Shown one piece after another: positions 46,958 to 55,821 of a stretch of 64,000 nucleotides of DNA. Origin of the DNA: Arenicellales bacterium (lineage in GTDB: Bacteria > Pseudomonadota > Gammaproteobacteria > Arenicellales > JAJDZL01); the NCBI GenBank assembly GCA_951813075.1, contig OX638343.1, positions 2,931,999-2,995,998 of the forward strand. Direction: 5' to 3'. Within the stretch, counting starts at the first letter, position 1. Each line of letters begins with the position of its first letter. The position numbers and the translations under genes are program-made. A model generated the notes under the pieces. It searched no databases. It saw only the letters and a program-made list of their open reading frames with translations, and was not told where the DNA came from.

Positions 46958-47776
46958 ATGAAAATTAGAATACCGACTACTTTACACAATCGCGTCTGGT
47001 ATCAAAAGTACAGAACCCTGCGAATCAGTTTCAAAGTCTGGAGGAATCGAAAGGATTGGTATCGAAATTACAAGATTCGGAGATTAGCGCGTAAGCATCC
47101 CGGTTATATCATAGATCGGTCGGGTGCCGTTCCGGGGAGTGCCGACTGGTTGACTGATACCGAAATCAAATACGGCGGAATCTACTGGGCAATCCACGCG
47201 AAACGCAGCCCGTTTGATCCTGGCAATATTGCCTTTGACACTTCCAACGGCGGTGATCGGATGTTTCATCGTGGCTATGTCACCCATTACGAAAGATTCC
47301 TGCAGCCTTATGTGCAAAATCGAGACCAACGATTCGTGGTGTGCGAAGTAGGCATATTGAATGGAACAGGACTGGCAATCTGGTGCGATCTGTTTCCCAA
47401 CTCCCGCTGTATCGGACTTGATATAGACATTTCAAATATCGAACGAAATATGGACAGATTACTTGAACTCGGTGCCTTTGGAGACAATTCACCCGAACTG
47501 TACGAATATGACCAGTTTGTTGACTCGACCGAGCGCCTGAATGAAATTTTGGACGGTGACAAAGTTGACATTTTCATGGATGATGGTATCCATCACGATG
47601 ATGCCATCATGACCACACTCAGGAGCGTCCGGCCACACCTCAGCGATCAGTTCGTGTATTTCGTCGAGGACAATTCCATCGTTCACAAGAAAATAGAATC
47701 GGAATATCCGCGATGTTCAATACACGTTGACGGTGAACTGACAGTAATCGCTTCACCGTCTAGCAATTCGCATTGA
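46958..47776 (+). CDS. Class I SAM-dependent methyltransferase
   Basis: This 272-residue protein has a basic N-terminal segment of about 60 residues and then a Rossmann methyltransferase core. Motif I is FVVCEVGILNGTGLAIW, followed by the acidic loop SRCIGLDIDIS and the active-site-like VDIFMDDGIHHDDAI. The pattern resembles sugar and polyketide O-methyltransferases with an Asp/His metal site. A role in methylating a surface glycan fits the neighbouring glycosyltransferases, but this is inference. It ends shortly before the porin array. Confidence 0.7.
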   Translation: MKIRIPTTLHNRVWYQKYRTLRISFKVWRNRKDWYRNYKIRRLARKHPGYIIDRSGAVPGSADWLTDTEIKYGGIYWAIHAKRSPFDPGNIAFDTSNGGDRMFHRGYVTHYERFLQPYVQNRDQRFVVCEVGILNGTGLAIWCDLFPNSRCIGLDIDISNIERNMDRLLELGAFGDNSPELYEYDQFVDSTERLNEILDGDKVDIFMDDGIHHDDAIMTTLRSVRPHLSDQFVYFVEDNSIVHKKIESEYPRCSIHVDGELTVIASPSSNSH

Positions 47777-47965
47777 TACCTCACCTATTGGCTTTCCTAT
47801 CAGGAAAACCGGCAAGTGAAACCACACACCGTCGCGCCGATCGCCCGAAACAGTCGATTCAGAGATTCAATGTGGAATATCGAATTAAGACAGAATCTTG
47901 AATACCAGCGGAACTGACAGCTATTCTGGAACTGAGACACTGCGCAACACACCACAATCTTTTCG

Positions 47966-48001
47966 AAAAAAAAGCGAGGTGCAAATGCACCTCGCTTTTT
48001 T
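47966..48001 (-). terminator. Terminator of porin 1
   Basis: GCGAGGTGC (47974-47982) pairs with GCACCTCGC (47987-47995) around a 4-base loop. A and T tracts on both sides make it work on either strand, with eight U on the porin strand. Confidence 0.85.
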
Positions 48002-48023
48002 GAATTACCAGATTCTGATCAGG

Positions 48024-49040
48024 TCAGAAGTTAACGTGCAACCATACGGCTGTACTGGAATCAACTTCGTCGTCATCCGGTTCACTATGCTCGAATTTCA
48101 ATGTGGCACCGCCACCCAGACTTCTCGACAGTCCAAGAGTCCAAGGACTACTCTTGGAATCGAAGTTCGCAGCTACAGTGTTGCCAGTGCTATCGGTATC
48201 GGGATCTGAGAAACCATCAGCGTCCACTTTCTCGTTTCTCATTGTGAACACATAATTGACTCCGGTGTCACCGACTCCACCGTGCACTCCGGCGAAGGTG
48301 GTCTTATCTTTCGAATCGGATACACAAGTTCCGGTGGTTTCACCTTCTACATCAGGTTCAAGATTTACTTGAACACAATCGGAGTTGTCCGACGAAGCCT
48401 GGCTGTAACCGAGAAACACTGTCATGTCGCCAATACCGTAGTTACCTGCGATATAACTCGAAGACGTTGATACTGCCCCATCATCCGGATGACTCCGGTG
48501 CGCAATTGCGATCGAGCCGGTTTCCATCAGACCACCGAGTGTCGCACCGAAGTTGAATCCATCTCCGGTCTTACCCGTGGATTGATTCATGAGGGCATCC
48601 GCCTGCAGACTGACATTGCCGACAGAAACCGCATAAGACAACGCGTCTCCGAACCGATAACCAGTCGCGCCCGGTGATCCGTAGTTGAGTGCCTGATCGA
48701 CGATTCCGCCAAAATGATTGTAGGCGGCGCCCCAGACCTGTCCGACCGTAATAGTGCCGAAACCACCGGAAAGACCGACATAGGAAAGCCGTCCACCCGT
48801 ATCATCTGCACTACTGGAATCAATTTTTCGCTCGTAGCGATATACTGCTGTCAAGCCTTCGGATACTTCGCTCGAGCCCTGGACGCCCCAGCGGGAAGCG
48901 AAATCCGCCACGCCAGTACTATTTTCGGAATTTGACTCGATACCGGTTCGGATTGAACCGTACCAAGACGCTTCAGCGAATACTACTGAGGGGATACTCA
49001 GTAGTACACCCAGAAGCGACACTGTTAACAGTTTTTTCAT
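48024..49040 (-). CDS. Outer-membrane porin 1 (Gram-negative general porin family)
   Basis: A 338-residue porin from the ATG at 49040, with AGGAGAAAATC just upstream. A 22-residue signal peptide ends SVVFA before EASWYGSIRTGIES. The rest alternates polar and aromatic beta strands, with the porin hallmarks SRWGVQGSSEVSEGLTAVYR and GGFGTITVGQVWG, and ends in the aromatic terminus HVNF needed for BAM assembly. Acidic loops are prominent, suggesting cation preference. It is nearly identical to porin 3 in its first 110 residues and belongs to duplication copy A. Two cysteines in one loop may form a disulfide. Confidence 0.9.
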   Translation of the reverse strand: MKKLLTVSLLGVLLSIPSVVFAEASWYGSIRTGIESNSENSTGVADFASRWGVQGSSEVSEGLTAVYRYERKIDSSSADDTGGRLSYVGLSGGFGTITVGQVWGAAYNHFGGIVDQALNYGSPGATGYRFGDALSYAVSVGNVSLQADALMNQSTGKTGDGFNFGATLGGLMETGSIAIAHRSHPDDGAVSTSSSYIAGNYGIGDMTVFLGYSQASSDNSDCVQVNLEPDVEGETTGTCVSDSKDKTTFAGVHGGVGDTGVNYVFTMRNEKVDADGFSDPDTDSTGNTVAANFDSKSSPWTLGLSRSLGGGATLKFEHSEPDDDEVDSSTAVWLHVNF

Positions 49041-49177
49041 GATTTTCTCCTGTTGATTAATCATTAATAATCAATGTTAAATTTGACTTTTGTGACACTG
49101 ATTTTAACCGTCAATGCTACGTTAGACTCCACGATATTACCGAAATTGCGTAATAACATTGTTAGAACGGTTTACGT

Positions 49178-49193
49178 GTTGCAAATTTGCAAC
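49178..49193. promoter_or_regulatory. Porin palindrome, copy 1 (GTTGCAAATTTGCAAC)
   Basis: A perfect 16-base palindrome ending 138 bases before the porin 1 start. The same or near-same element stands at a matching place at all five porin loci, so it is a candidate binding site for a dimeric regulator. Confidence 0.6.
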
Positions 49194-49269
49194 ATATCAC
49201 AATTCGTTTCGTTAAAAAGTGAGGTGCAAACGCACCTTGCTTCCTCAGAATTACCAGAATCTGATCAGG

Positions 49270-50200
49270 TCAGAAGTCAACCTGCAGCCATATCGCTGTA
49301 CTGGAATCCTCGTCGCTATTCGTGGCATCCGCGTCACTACCCGGTTCACTATGTTCGAAATTCAATGTGGCACCGCCGCCCAGACTTTTCGACAGTCCAA
49401 GCGTCCAAGGATTATTCTTGATGGTTTTGCTGTAAGCTGTAGCATCGGTGTTAGAATTTTCATCGGCATCTTCAAAACCGATAGCAGCCACTTGCTCGTT
49501 TCTCATCGTGTACACATAATTGACACCAGTGTTCCCGATTGCACCGTGCACTCCGGCGAAGGTAAGTTTCGGTTTCAGTCTGGTAGCACAGTCTGTGCCT
49601 TCTGTTGCGTTAACTGATTCAACAGTACAATCGGATTGTTCCAACGTACCCTGACTATAACCGAGAAACACTGTCATGTCGCCAATACCGTAATTACCTG
49701 CGACGTAACTCGAAGACTCTGATATTGCCCCATCGTCCTGACTTTTCCGGTGTGCAATTGCGACCGAGCCGGTTTCCATCAGACCGCCCAGTGTCGCACC
49801 GAAGTTGAATCCGTCTCCAATCTCATCCGTGGATTGGTCCATAATGGCATCGGCCTGCAGACTGGCATTGCCGACAGAAGCCGAATAGGACACCGCGTTG
49901 GCGAACCGCAGTCCTGTTCTTCCCGTTTTTCCGTACCAGAGCGCCCGGTCGACGATCCCACCAAAATGGTTGTAGGCGACGCCTCAGATCTGTCCGATCG
50001 TAGCGTTGCCGAAACCACCGGAAAGATCGACATACGAAAGTCGTCCACCGTCACCGGCATCAGGGGAGTTGATACTTCGCTCGTAGCGGTATACTGCCGT
50101 CAGACCCTCGGACATCTCGTTCGAGCCCTGGATATACTCCAGCGGGAATCGAAATCCGACACGCCAGTTTTAGCGGGGGTCGGATCGCCGACATCGTCCT
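49270..50200 (-). pseudogene. Porin 2, C-terminal part (IS-disrupted pseudogene)
   Basis: The last 207 codons are open (49893-49270) and end in the porin terminus WLQVDF. Upstream the gene is broken: the Trp codon expected in GQVWGAAYNHFGG is TGA near 49985, a frameshift lies at the SRWGVQGSS block near 50130-50140, and at 50200 an insertion element cuts the gene. The remaining signal-peptide exon is at 52261-52378. The closest relative is porin 4, which shares the SESSSYVAGNYGIGDMTVF region almost exactly. Confidence 0.85.
50193..50200. repeat. Target site duplication, left (ATCGTCCT)
   Basis: The same 8 bases follow the right end of the element at 52253-52260, marking the insertion point in porin 2. 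Confidence 0.85.
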
Positions 50201-52252
50201 CTTGACTTCCCACAAATTAAACTTCAAGTATTTTATTTAATTGACGCCAATTTCCAATGAGGCACTACATCGCCGTTCCCGGACGAAGCATCCGGAAACC
50301 CCTCAGCGACTCTTGCAGCCCTGTCTAGCGCGATGCCGCCGGCTTTCGCTTCCTGCCCGTCGCACTGACTGCAAACGGCTGCTCATTCCAGCTCAACCCG
50401 ACACTTCGGTATATCCGCCGGGCGTCCGAACTCGCGCGGGATGGCATGCCATACTGGCCCTGACCGGGACCTTCCACCAGAATCGACACCTGCAACGCAT
50501 TCAACTCGCGACGGATCACATCCGCACTCATCTCATGACCCAGCAGACGCAACCGATAACGCACATGCTGCACACAGCAAAACGCCATATAGCAGATGGC
50601 AATGTGCGCCCGTACCCGCTTCGGCTTCCAATGGTAGATCGGCCGGATCCTCAAATCATGCTTGTTGGTACGAAAACACGCCTCGATCTCCCACAGACGC
50701 CGATAACGCCGCACCAGCTCGCACGGATCGCTGGTGTCAACTCCCCAGGTGACAATGCCCTGAATGCCGTCCCACCGGGCGGCTGTGTCAACCTTGTCCT
50801 GATCCACCGACACCTGTCCTTCGGGAAAACTCAGATACTGCGCATAGCCGCGTTGGCTCACCGACCTGGGCTGTCTGGATCTTTGAAGACGCCGGGTGAG
50901 TTTGTCAATGCCTTCGGCCCGCTTGCGGGCATCCTTGCGAGCCATCCTCGGTGAATACGTCACAATCACCTGCCGCTGGTTGTGACTCAACACCTTGTAC
51001 CGTGCAACATCGCCCTGCTTCGCAACACTCTCCCCCCAGGGCCTGAAATCATCAGCTCTCAACACCTGGTTCTGAAAACCCTCACTGTATGACCTGAGCC
51101 TGGCTCCCATGACATAGGCAATGCCATTGTCCTCCAGCCACTTCTGGTTGTCCTTGCTGATCATGCCGGCATCCGCCACCAGCGTGAACCGCGCCTTTGC
51201 AAATCGTTTCCTCAGCTGCCCGAACGCCTTACTCAAGGTATGCCCCTCATACATGTTGCCCGGAAACACCTGATAACCAACCGGCATACCACCCGCTGTC
51301 GTCAGCAGCGCAAACACCAGCTGCACCCGATGATGTTTGCCATCCTTGCTGTAACCCTTCTCGCGCAATGAATCGGTGGTGTCACTTTCGAAATACAGCG
51401 TGGTGGTATCGTAGAAAATCACCTCGATCGGCTCGGTGTATATTTTCTTCACCATCTCGTGCGATTGCCGGCAGATGCGCTCAATCACATCATCGTTGAG
51501 CGCATCCATGGTGTTGTAGACCTGTTCCAGATTCAGCGAAAGATCGCCGAAACGCTCCAGTTCACGCACCGTCGCCCGTTTGCTGAGCGGCTGGGCGATG
51601 CGCGCCACAACCAACTCCTGAATGATACGGTTGGCCTTGATGCGACGGACACCGAGCAGATGCTCCCAGCCCAGCAGACGGTACATCTCAGCCGTCACTT
51701 CGCGAAGCCCCAGGGCAACGCGGGATTCTTCCCGACAGTTTTTCAGCCTGACGCGGTCCGGCACCGGCTGTTGTCTGGCATTGCGGTTCTGTTCAAGCAG
51801 CTCGGCGTATTGTTTCGGTGTGAAAAGATGCGTCTGTGCACTGTCGGCCTGTTGCATCTCCTCGATGATGAGCTGGCCGAACCTGTTGAGTTGAATGAGC
51901 TGCTCTTCGCTGGTGGCGGTGCCGACGTGGCGTACGACTTTCTGTCGGACCTTGTTGCCTTCGCGCACCGACTTGACGATTTGCAGGACGGTGCGGTCTG
52001 TGAATTTTTTAGTGCGCACGAACATGGGGATAAATATAGCAAAAAGTCAAGCGGAAAGCGGATAAATATACAGTTATGAGGCACTACATTGCAATATTTG
52101 GTAAATCGAGGCTGAAGAGAAACTCGGCGCAACCCGATGGGACGCGCGAACAGGTCGAATAAACAACGACTTGCAGTGACAATGAAGAAAATCAGCCGGT
52201 GCGGCGGTGCTTGAAGATTGCGCTATTTGACCGAAATTTGTGGGAAGTCAAG
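50201..52252. mobile_element. Insertion element in porin 2 carrying an IS1634-like transposase
   Basis: 2052 bases bounded by exact 18-base inverted repeats, CTTGACTTCCCACAAATT at 50201-50218 and its complement at 52235-52252, and flanked by 8-base target duplications. It carries one intact transposase gene. Inside it a 14-base direct repeat, ATGAGGCACTACAT, stands at 50257-50270 and 52076-52089, tightly around the transposase, which raises the possibility of one element nested in another (see findings). Confidence 0.85.
50325..52025 (-). CDS. DDE transposase, IS1634/Transposase_11 type
   Basis: An intact 566-residue transposase. The N-terminal VLQIVKSVREGNKVRQKVVR and the catalytic region are typical of IS1634-type enzymes: first Asp in EVIFYDTTTLYFES near residue 210, second Asp in FTLVADAGMIS near 288, and the Glu in YRRLWEIEACFRTNKHDLRIRP near 454 (the IS4-like YREK region). 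The open frame is complete, so the element may still be mobile. It reads in the same direction as the porins. Confidence 0.85.
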   Translation of the reverse strand: MFVRTKKFTDRTVLQIVKSVREGNKVRQKVVRHVGTATSEEQLIQLNRFGQLIIEEMQQADSAQTHLFTPKQYAELLEQNRNARQQPVPDRVRLKNCREESRVALGLREVTAEMYRLLGWEHLLGVRRIKANRIIQELVVARIAQPLSKRATVRELERFGDLSLNLEQVYNTMDALNDDVIERICRQSHEMVKKIYTEPIEVIFYDTTTLYFESDTTDSLREKGYSKDGKHHRVQLVFALLTTAGGMPVGYQVFPGNMYEGHTLSKAFGQLRKRFAKARFTLVADAGMISKDNQKWLEDNGIAYVMGARLRSYSEGFQNQVLRADDFRPWGESVAKQGDVARYKVLSHNQRQVIVTYSPRMARKDARKRAEGIDKLTRRLQRSRQPRSVSQRGYAQYLSFPEGQVSVDQDKVDTAARWDGIQGIVTWGVDTSDPCELVRRYRRLWEIEACFRTNKHDLRIRPIYHWKPKRVRAHIAICYMAFCCVQHVRYRLRLLGHEMSADVIRRELNALQVSILVEGPGQGQYGMPSRASSDARRIYRSVGLSWNEQPFAVSATGRKRKPAASR

Positions 52253-52260
52253 ATCGTCCT

Positions 52261-52378
52261 TATCTGGTGCCGACGAGGCGCCGGTTCGGACCAAACCGTA
52301 CTATGACGCTTCCGCAAAGACTACTGAGCGGATACTCAATAGTACGCCCAGAAGCGATACCGTCAACAGTTTCCTCAT
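52261..52378 (-). pseudogene. Porin 2, N-terminal signal-peptide part
   Basis: From the ATG at 52378 the DNA encodes MRKLLTVSLLGVLLSI and a cleavage region VVFAEAS, matching the other porin signal peptides. A Trp codon is then TAG, where the others read EASWYGS. The piece runs into the right target duplication at 52260. The ribosome binding site has also decayed. Confidence 0.85.
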
Positions 52379-52515
52379 GAATTTCTACTGAAATCAGTCC
52401 GTGATTTATAATGTCATTATTGACAATATAAGCACTGGTTTTAAACGCCAATGCTACGCCTGGTCACACGATATCGCCAAGATTACGGTCTAAACATTGC
52501 CTGCACGACAAATGT

Positions 52516-52530
52516 GTTGCAAATATGCAA
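52516..52530. promoter_or_regulatory. Porin palindrome, copy 2 (GTTGCAAATATGCAA)
   Basis: Upstream of the broken porin 2, 138 bases from its start codon. One half keeps TTGCAAAT and the other has lost the final C. Confidence 0.5.
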
Positions 52531-52551
52531 TATATAGGGTGATTTACAGGG

Positions 52552-52756
52552 TCAATTGCCATCAGTACGATTATCGTCAATAGGTAAAAAAACCGAAACA
52601 TGTGCCGGTGCTCGTCAGTAATGTCAGTAATCGACCCTTCAAAATTTACCTTGTCGATTTCTGTGTATATTCTCCTCAACCGGTCTGCAGTCGCATGATC
52701 CGGACTCAGATAGTAGATCATGTTTCACCGCCTCTTCCTCCATGCCTCTAGATGTC
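52552..52756 (-). pseudogene. traD 3'-end remnant A
   Basis: Encodes IYYLSPDHATADRLRRIYTE and VNFEGSITDITDEHRHMFRF, nearly the last 55 residues of the traD-like protein at 55822-58272. A stop, frameshifts near the end and the lack of the rest show it was copied as part of the tandem duplication. Confidence 0.8.
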
Positions 52757-53209
52757 GGCGGATCTCTACGACTAGCGGGCGTTGGCGAAGTGACCGCTGG
52801 AATAGCAATAATATTATCGCAACAAGCTCGTATAGTTGTGCATACTCCGGAGGCACGAGGTGCACTAGCGAAAGCAAGGCGCACGAGCGCTATGGGTGTA
52901 CCGTGTCAAAGGTGAGCCGCGCACAGCGGCGTTTGTGCCAGAATAATAGTAGCCTACTGCGATACAACGCTTCCATCATGAATGAAGTGACTGTAGATGA
53001 TCGCGGTGGTGGCGGGTGCTGGTTACTATCCGCAATTGATTTTGGTGCTGGCGAGGATTTTTTCTGTTGGTTGTCAGATCGCGGCAAATGGCAATGATTC
53101 CTCGTTGAAGATGGCGGAGACGGAGTCGAATCAAATTATTCCGCTTCATGCCGTGAAATCATTTTTCCAGGGGTGACCATATCAAATGTGGATGGCAAAG
53201 AATTGTAAC
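52757..53209. other. Unassigned spacer between the two duplication copies
   Basis: About 450 bases with no complete gene. Short plus-strand frames (for example one ending VDGKEL near 53207) look like remnants of a protein I cannot name. Confidence 0.4.
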
Positions 53210-53374
53210 AGGAATAATTGGCGGGAGAACCCACATACCGTCGAGCCTGTCGACCGAAATTGTCAATTCAGCTATTCAATGTGGAATGTCGAATTGAGAC
53301 AGAATCTTGTATACCTGCGAAATAGATGCGAATTCTGGAACCGAGACTCTGCGCAACACACCACAATCTTTTCG

Positions 53375-53404
53375 AAAAAAAAGCGAGGTGCGAATGCACC
53401 TCGC
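53375..53404 (-). terminator. Terminator of porin 3
   Basis: GCGAGGTGC (53383-53391) pairs with GCACCTCGC (53396-53404) around GAAT. On the porin strand it is followed by eight U. It is the same hairpin as downstream of porin 1. Confidence 0.85.
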
Positions 53405-53433
53405 TTCCTCAGAATTACCAGAATCTGATCAGG

Positions 53434-54444
53434 TTAGAAGTTAACCTGGAGCCATACCGCTGTACTGGAATCTTCATCGTTATCCGGTTCACTATGCTCG
53501 AATTTCATCGTGGCACCGCCACCCAGACTTCTTGACAGTCCAAGCGTCCAAGGAGTATTTTTATCCGAGATGGTGCTAGCATCACCATCGGTACCGGCGT
53601 TGTTATCATCATCTTCGAAGCCGCTGCCGGTTACTTTTTGGTTTCTCATCGTGAATACATAGTTGACTCCGGTGTCGCCGACTCCACCGTGCACTCCGGC
53701 GTAGGTAGTCTTTAATTTGAAATCGGTTGCACAATCTGCTTCAGTAGCGCTGGTATCTGTATCAACTACTGCCGCGGTACAACCGGAGTCGTCGTACGAA
53801 TCCTGGCTGTAACCGAGAAACACCGTCATGTCGCCAATACCTAAATTACCTGCGACGAAACTCGAAGACATTTGTGCTGTCCCGTCATCCGCATGTTTCC
53901 GGTGTGCAATTGCGACCGAGCCGGTTTCCATCAGACCACCGAGTGTTGCACCGACGTTGAATGCGTCTCCGGTGTCATCCGTGGATTGGTCCATGATGGC
54001 ATCCGCCTGCAGACTGACATTGCCGACAGAAACCGAATAAGACAACGCGTCTCCGAACCGATAACCAGTCGCGCCCGGTGATCCGTAGTTGAGTGCCTGA
54101 TCGACGATTCCGCCAAAATGATTGTAGGCGGCGCCCCAGACCTGTCCGACCGTAATAGTGCCGAAACCACCGGAAAGACCGACATAGGAAAGCCGTCCAC
54201 CCGGATCACTGGCATCAGAGGAGTCGAGTTTTCGCTCGTAGCGATATACTGCTGTCAAGCCTTCGGATACTTCGCTCGAGCCCTGAACGCCCCAGCGGGA
54301 AGCGAAATCCGCCACGCCAGTACTATTTTCGGAATTTGACTCGATACCGGTTCGGATTGAACCGTACCAAGACGCTTCAGCGAATACTACTGAGGGGATA
54401 CTCAGTAGTACACCCAGAAGCGATACTGTTAACAGTTTTTTCAT
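53434..54444 (-). CDS. Outer-membrane porin 3
   Basis: An intact 336-residue porin from the ATG at 54444. The signal peptide and first strands match porin 1 almost exactly; the middle loops differ (DDSGCTAAVVDTDTSATEAD and a Gly/Asp-rich loop DDDNNAGTDGDAS). It ends with the aromatic WLQVNF. Divergence confined mainly to predicted extracellular loops suggests selection on surface-exposed parts, or gene conversion of the rest. Ribosome binding site AGGAGAAAATC as in porin 1. Confidence 0.9.
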   Translation of the reverse strand: MKKLLTVSLLGVLLSIPSVVFAEASWYGSIRTGIESNSENSTGVADFASRWGVQGSSEVSEGLTAVYRYERKLDSSDASDPGGRLSYVGLSGGFGTITVGQVWGAAYNHFGGIVDQALNYGSPGATGYRFGDALSYSVSVGNVSLQADAIMDQSTDDTGDAFNVGATLGGLMETGSVAIAHRKHADDGTAQMSSSFVAGNLGIGDMTVFLGYSQDSYDDSGCTAAVVDTDTSATEADCATDFKLKTTYAGVHGGVGDTGVNYVFTMRNQKVTGSGFEDDDNNAGTDGDASTISDKNTPWTLGLSRSLGGGATMKFEHSEPDNDEDSSTAVWLQVNF

Positions 54445-54582
54445 GATTTTCTCCTGTTGATTAATCATTAAAAATGAATGTCAAATTTGACTTTTGTGAC
54501 ACTGATTTTAACCGTCAATGCTACGTTAGACTCCACGATATTGCTGAAATTGCATAAAAAACATTGTTAGAACGGTATACGT

Positions 54583-54598
54583 GTTGCAAATTTGCAAC
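54583..54598. promoter_or_regulatory. Porin palindrome, copy 3 (GTTGCAAATTTGCAAC)
   Basis: A perfect 16-base palindrome ending 139 bases before porin 3, identical to copy 1. Confidence 0.6.
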
Positions 54599-54674
54599 AT
54601 ATCACAATTCGTTTCGTTAAAAAGTAAGGTGCAAACGCACCTTGCTTCCTCAGAATTACCAGAATCTGATCAGG

Positions 54675-55650
54675 TCAGAAGTCAACCTGCAGCCATATCG
54701 CTGTACTGGAATCCTCGTCGCTATTCGTGGCATCCGCGTCGCTACCCGGTTCACTATGTTCGAAATTCAATGTAGCATCGGTGTTAGAATTTTCATCGGC
54801 ATCTTCAAAACCGATAGCAGCCACTTTCTCGTTTCTCATCGTAAACACATAATTGACACCAGTGCCCCCGATTGCACCGTGCACTCCGGCGAAGGTAAGT
54901 TTCGGTTTCAGTCTGGTAGCACAGTCTGTGCCTTCTGTTGCGTTAACTGATTCAACAGTACAATCGGATTGTTCCAACGTGCCCTGACTATAACCGAGAA
55001 ACACTGTCATGTCGCCAATACCGTAATTACCTGCGACGTAACTCGAAGACTCTGATATTGCCCCATCGTCCTGACTTTTCCGGTGTGCAATTGCGACCGA
55101 GCCGGTTTCCATCAGACCGCCCAGTGTCGCACCGAAGTTGAATGCGTCTCCGGTCTTACCCGTGGATTGGTCCATAATGGCATCGGCCTGCAGACTGGCA
55201 TTGCCGACAGAAGCCGAATAGGACACCGCGTTGGCGAACCGCAGTCCTGTTCTTCCCGTTTTTCCGTACCAGAGCGCCTTGTCGACGATCCCGTCAAAAT
55301 GGTTGTAGGCGGCGCCCCAGATCTATCCGATCGTAACGTTGCCGAAACCACCGGAAAGATCGACATACGAAAGTCGTCCACCGTCACCGGCATCAGGGGA
55401 GTCGATACTTCGCTCGTAGCGGTCTACTGCCGTCAGGCCTTCGGATACCTCGCTCGAGCCTTGGACGCCGCAGCGCGGGAAGCGAAATTGGCCACACCCG
55501 TTTGAGCAGGGGTGTAGTTATCCTCATCGATCTTCTGTGGTGCCGACTCGATAACGGTTCGGATCGAACCGTACCATGACACTTCCGCAAAGACTGCCGA
55601 GGCGATACTCAACAGTAGGCCTAGAAGCGATACTGTCAACTTTCTTTGAT
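54675..55650 (-). pseudogene. Porin 4 (pseudogene)
   Basis: A porin 2 relative with at least four lesions. The start ATG is gone (ATCAAAGAAA stands where ATCATGA is expected near 55650). One extra base shifts the frame at the SRWGVQGSS block near 55472. The Gln codon in the TIGQVWG block is TAG near 55327. About 24 codons are lost before the last strands (TDAT joins directly to LNFEHSEP). The 183-codon remainder is open but lacks a signal peptide, so no outer-membrane protein should form. Confidence 0.85.
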
Positions 55651-55785
55651 TTTCTTCCTTTGATTGATCTTCTAAAATAAATGTCAATTTTGACTGTTGT
55701 GACACTGATCTTAACCGCCAATGCTACGTCAGACTCCACGATTTTGACGAAATTGCGTTAAAAACATTGTTAGCACGGCATATGT

Positions 55786-55800
55786 GTTGCAAATATGCAA
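55786..55800. promoter_or_regulatory. Porin palindrome, copy 4 (GTTGCAAATATGCAA)
   Basis: Lies between the traD stop and porin 4, about 137 bases from the lost start codon; identical to copy 2. Confidence 0.5.
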
Positions 55801-55821
55801 TATTTGGGGTGATTTACAGGG

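Larger units (their letters stand above)
47801..52756. repeat. Tandem duplication, copy A (porin 1, porin 2 and a traD tail), interrupted by an IS
   Basis: This segment matches 53210-56024 along its length in the same order: shared 5' flank, porin terminator, porin, a second terminator-like hairpin, second porin, palindrome and the 3' end of a traD-like gene. The 2052-base insertion element at 50201-52252 and its 8-base target duplication are extra in this copy. The homology stops within traD at about 52756. Many point differences show the duplication is not recent. Confidence 0.7.

Noticed and set aside
54675..55226. 183-codon porin frame as a functional gene
   Set aside because: It has no signal peptide, its upstream part is broken by a stop, a frameshift and loss of the start codon, and about 24 codons are deleted.
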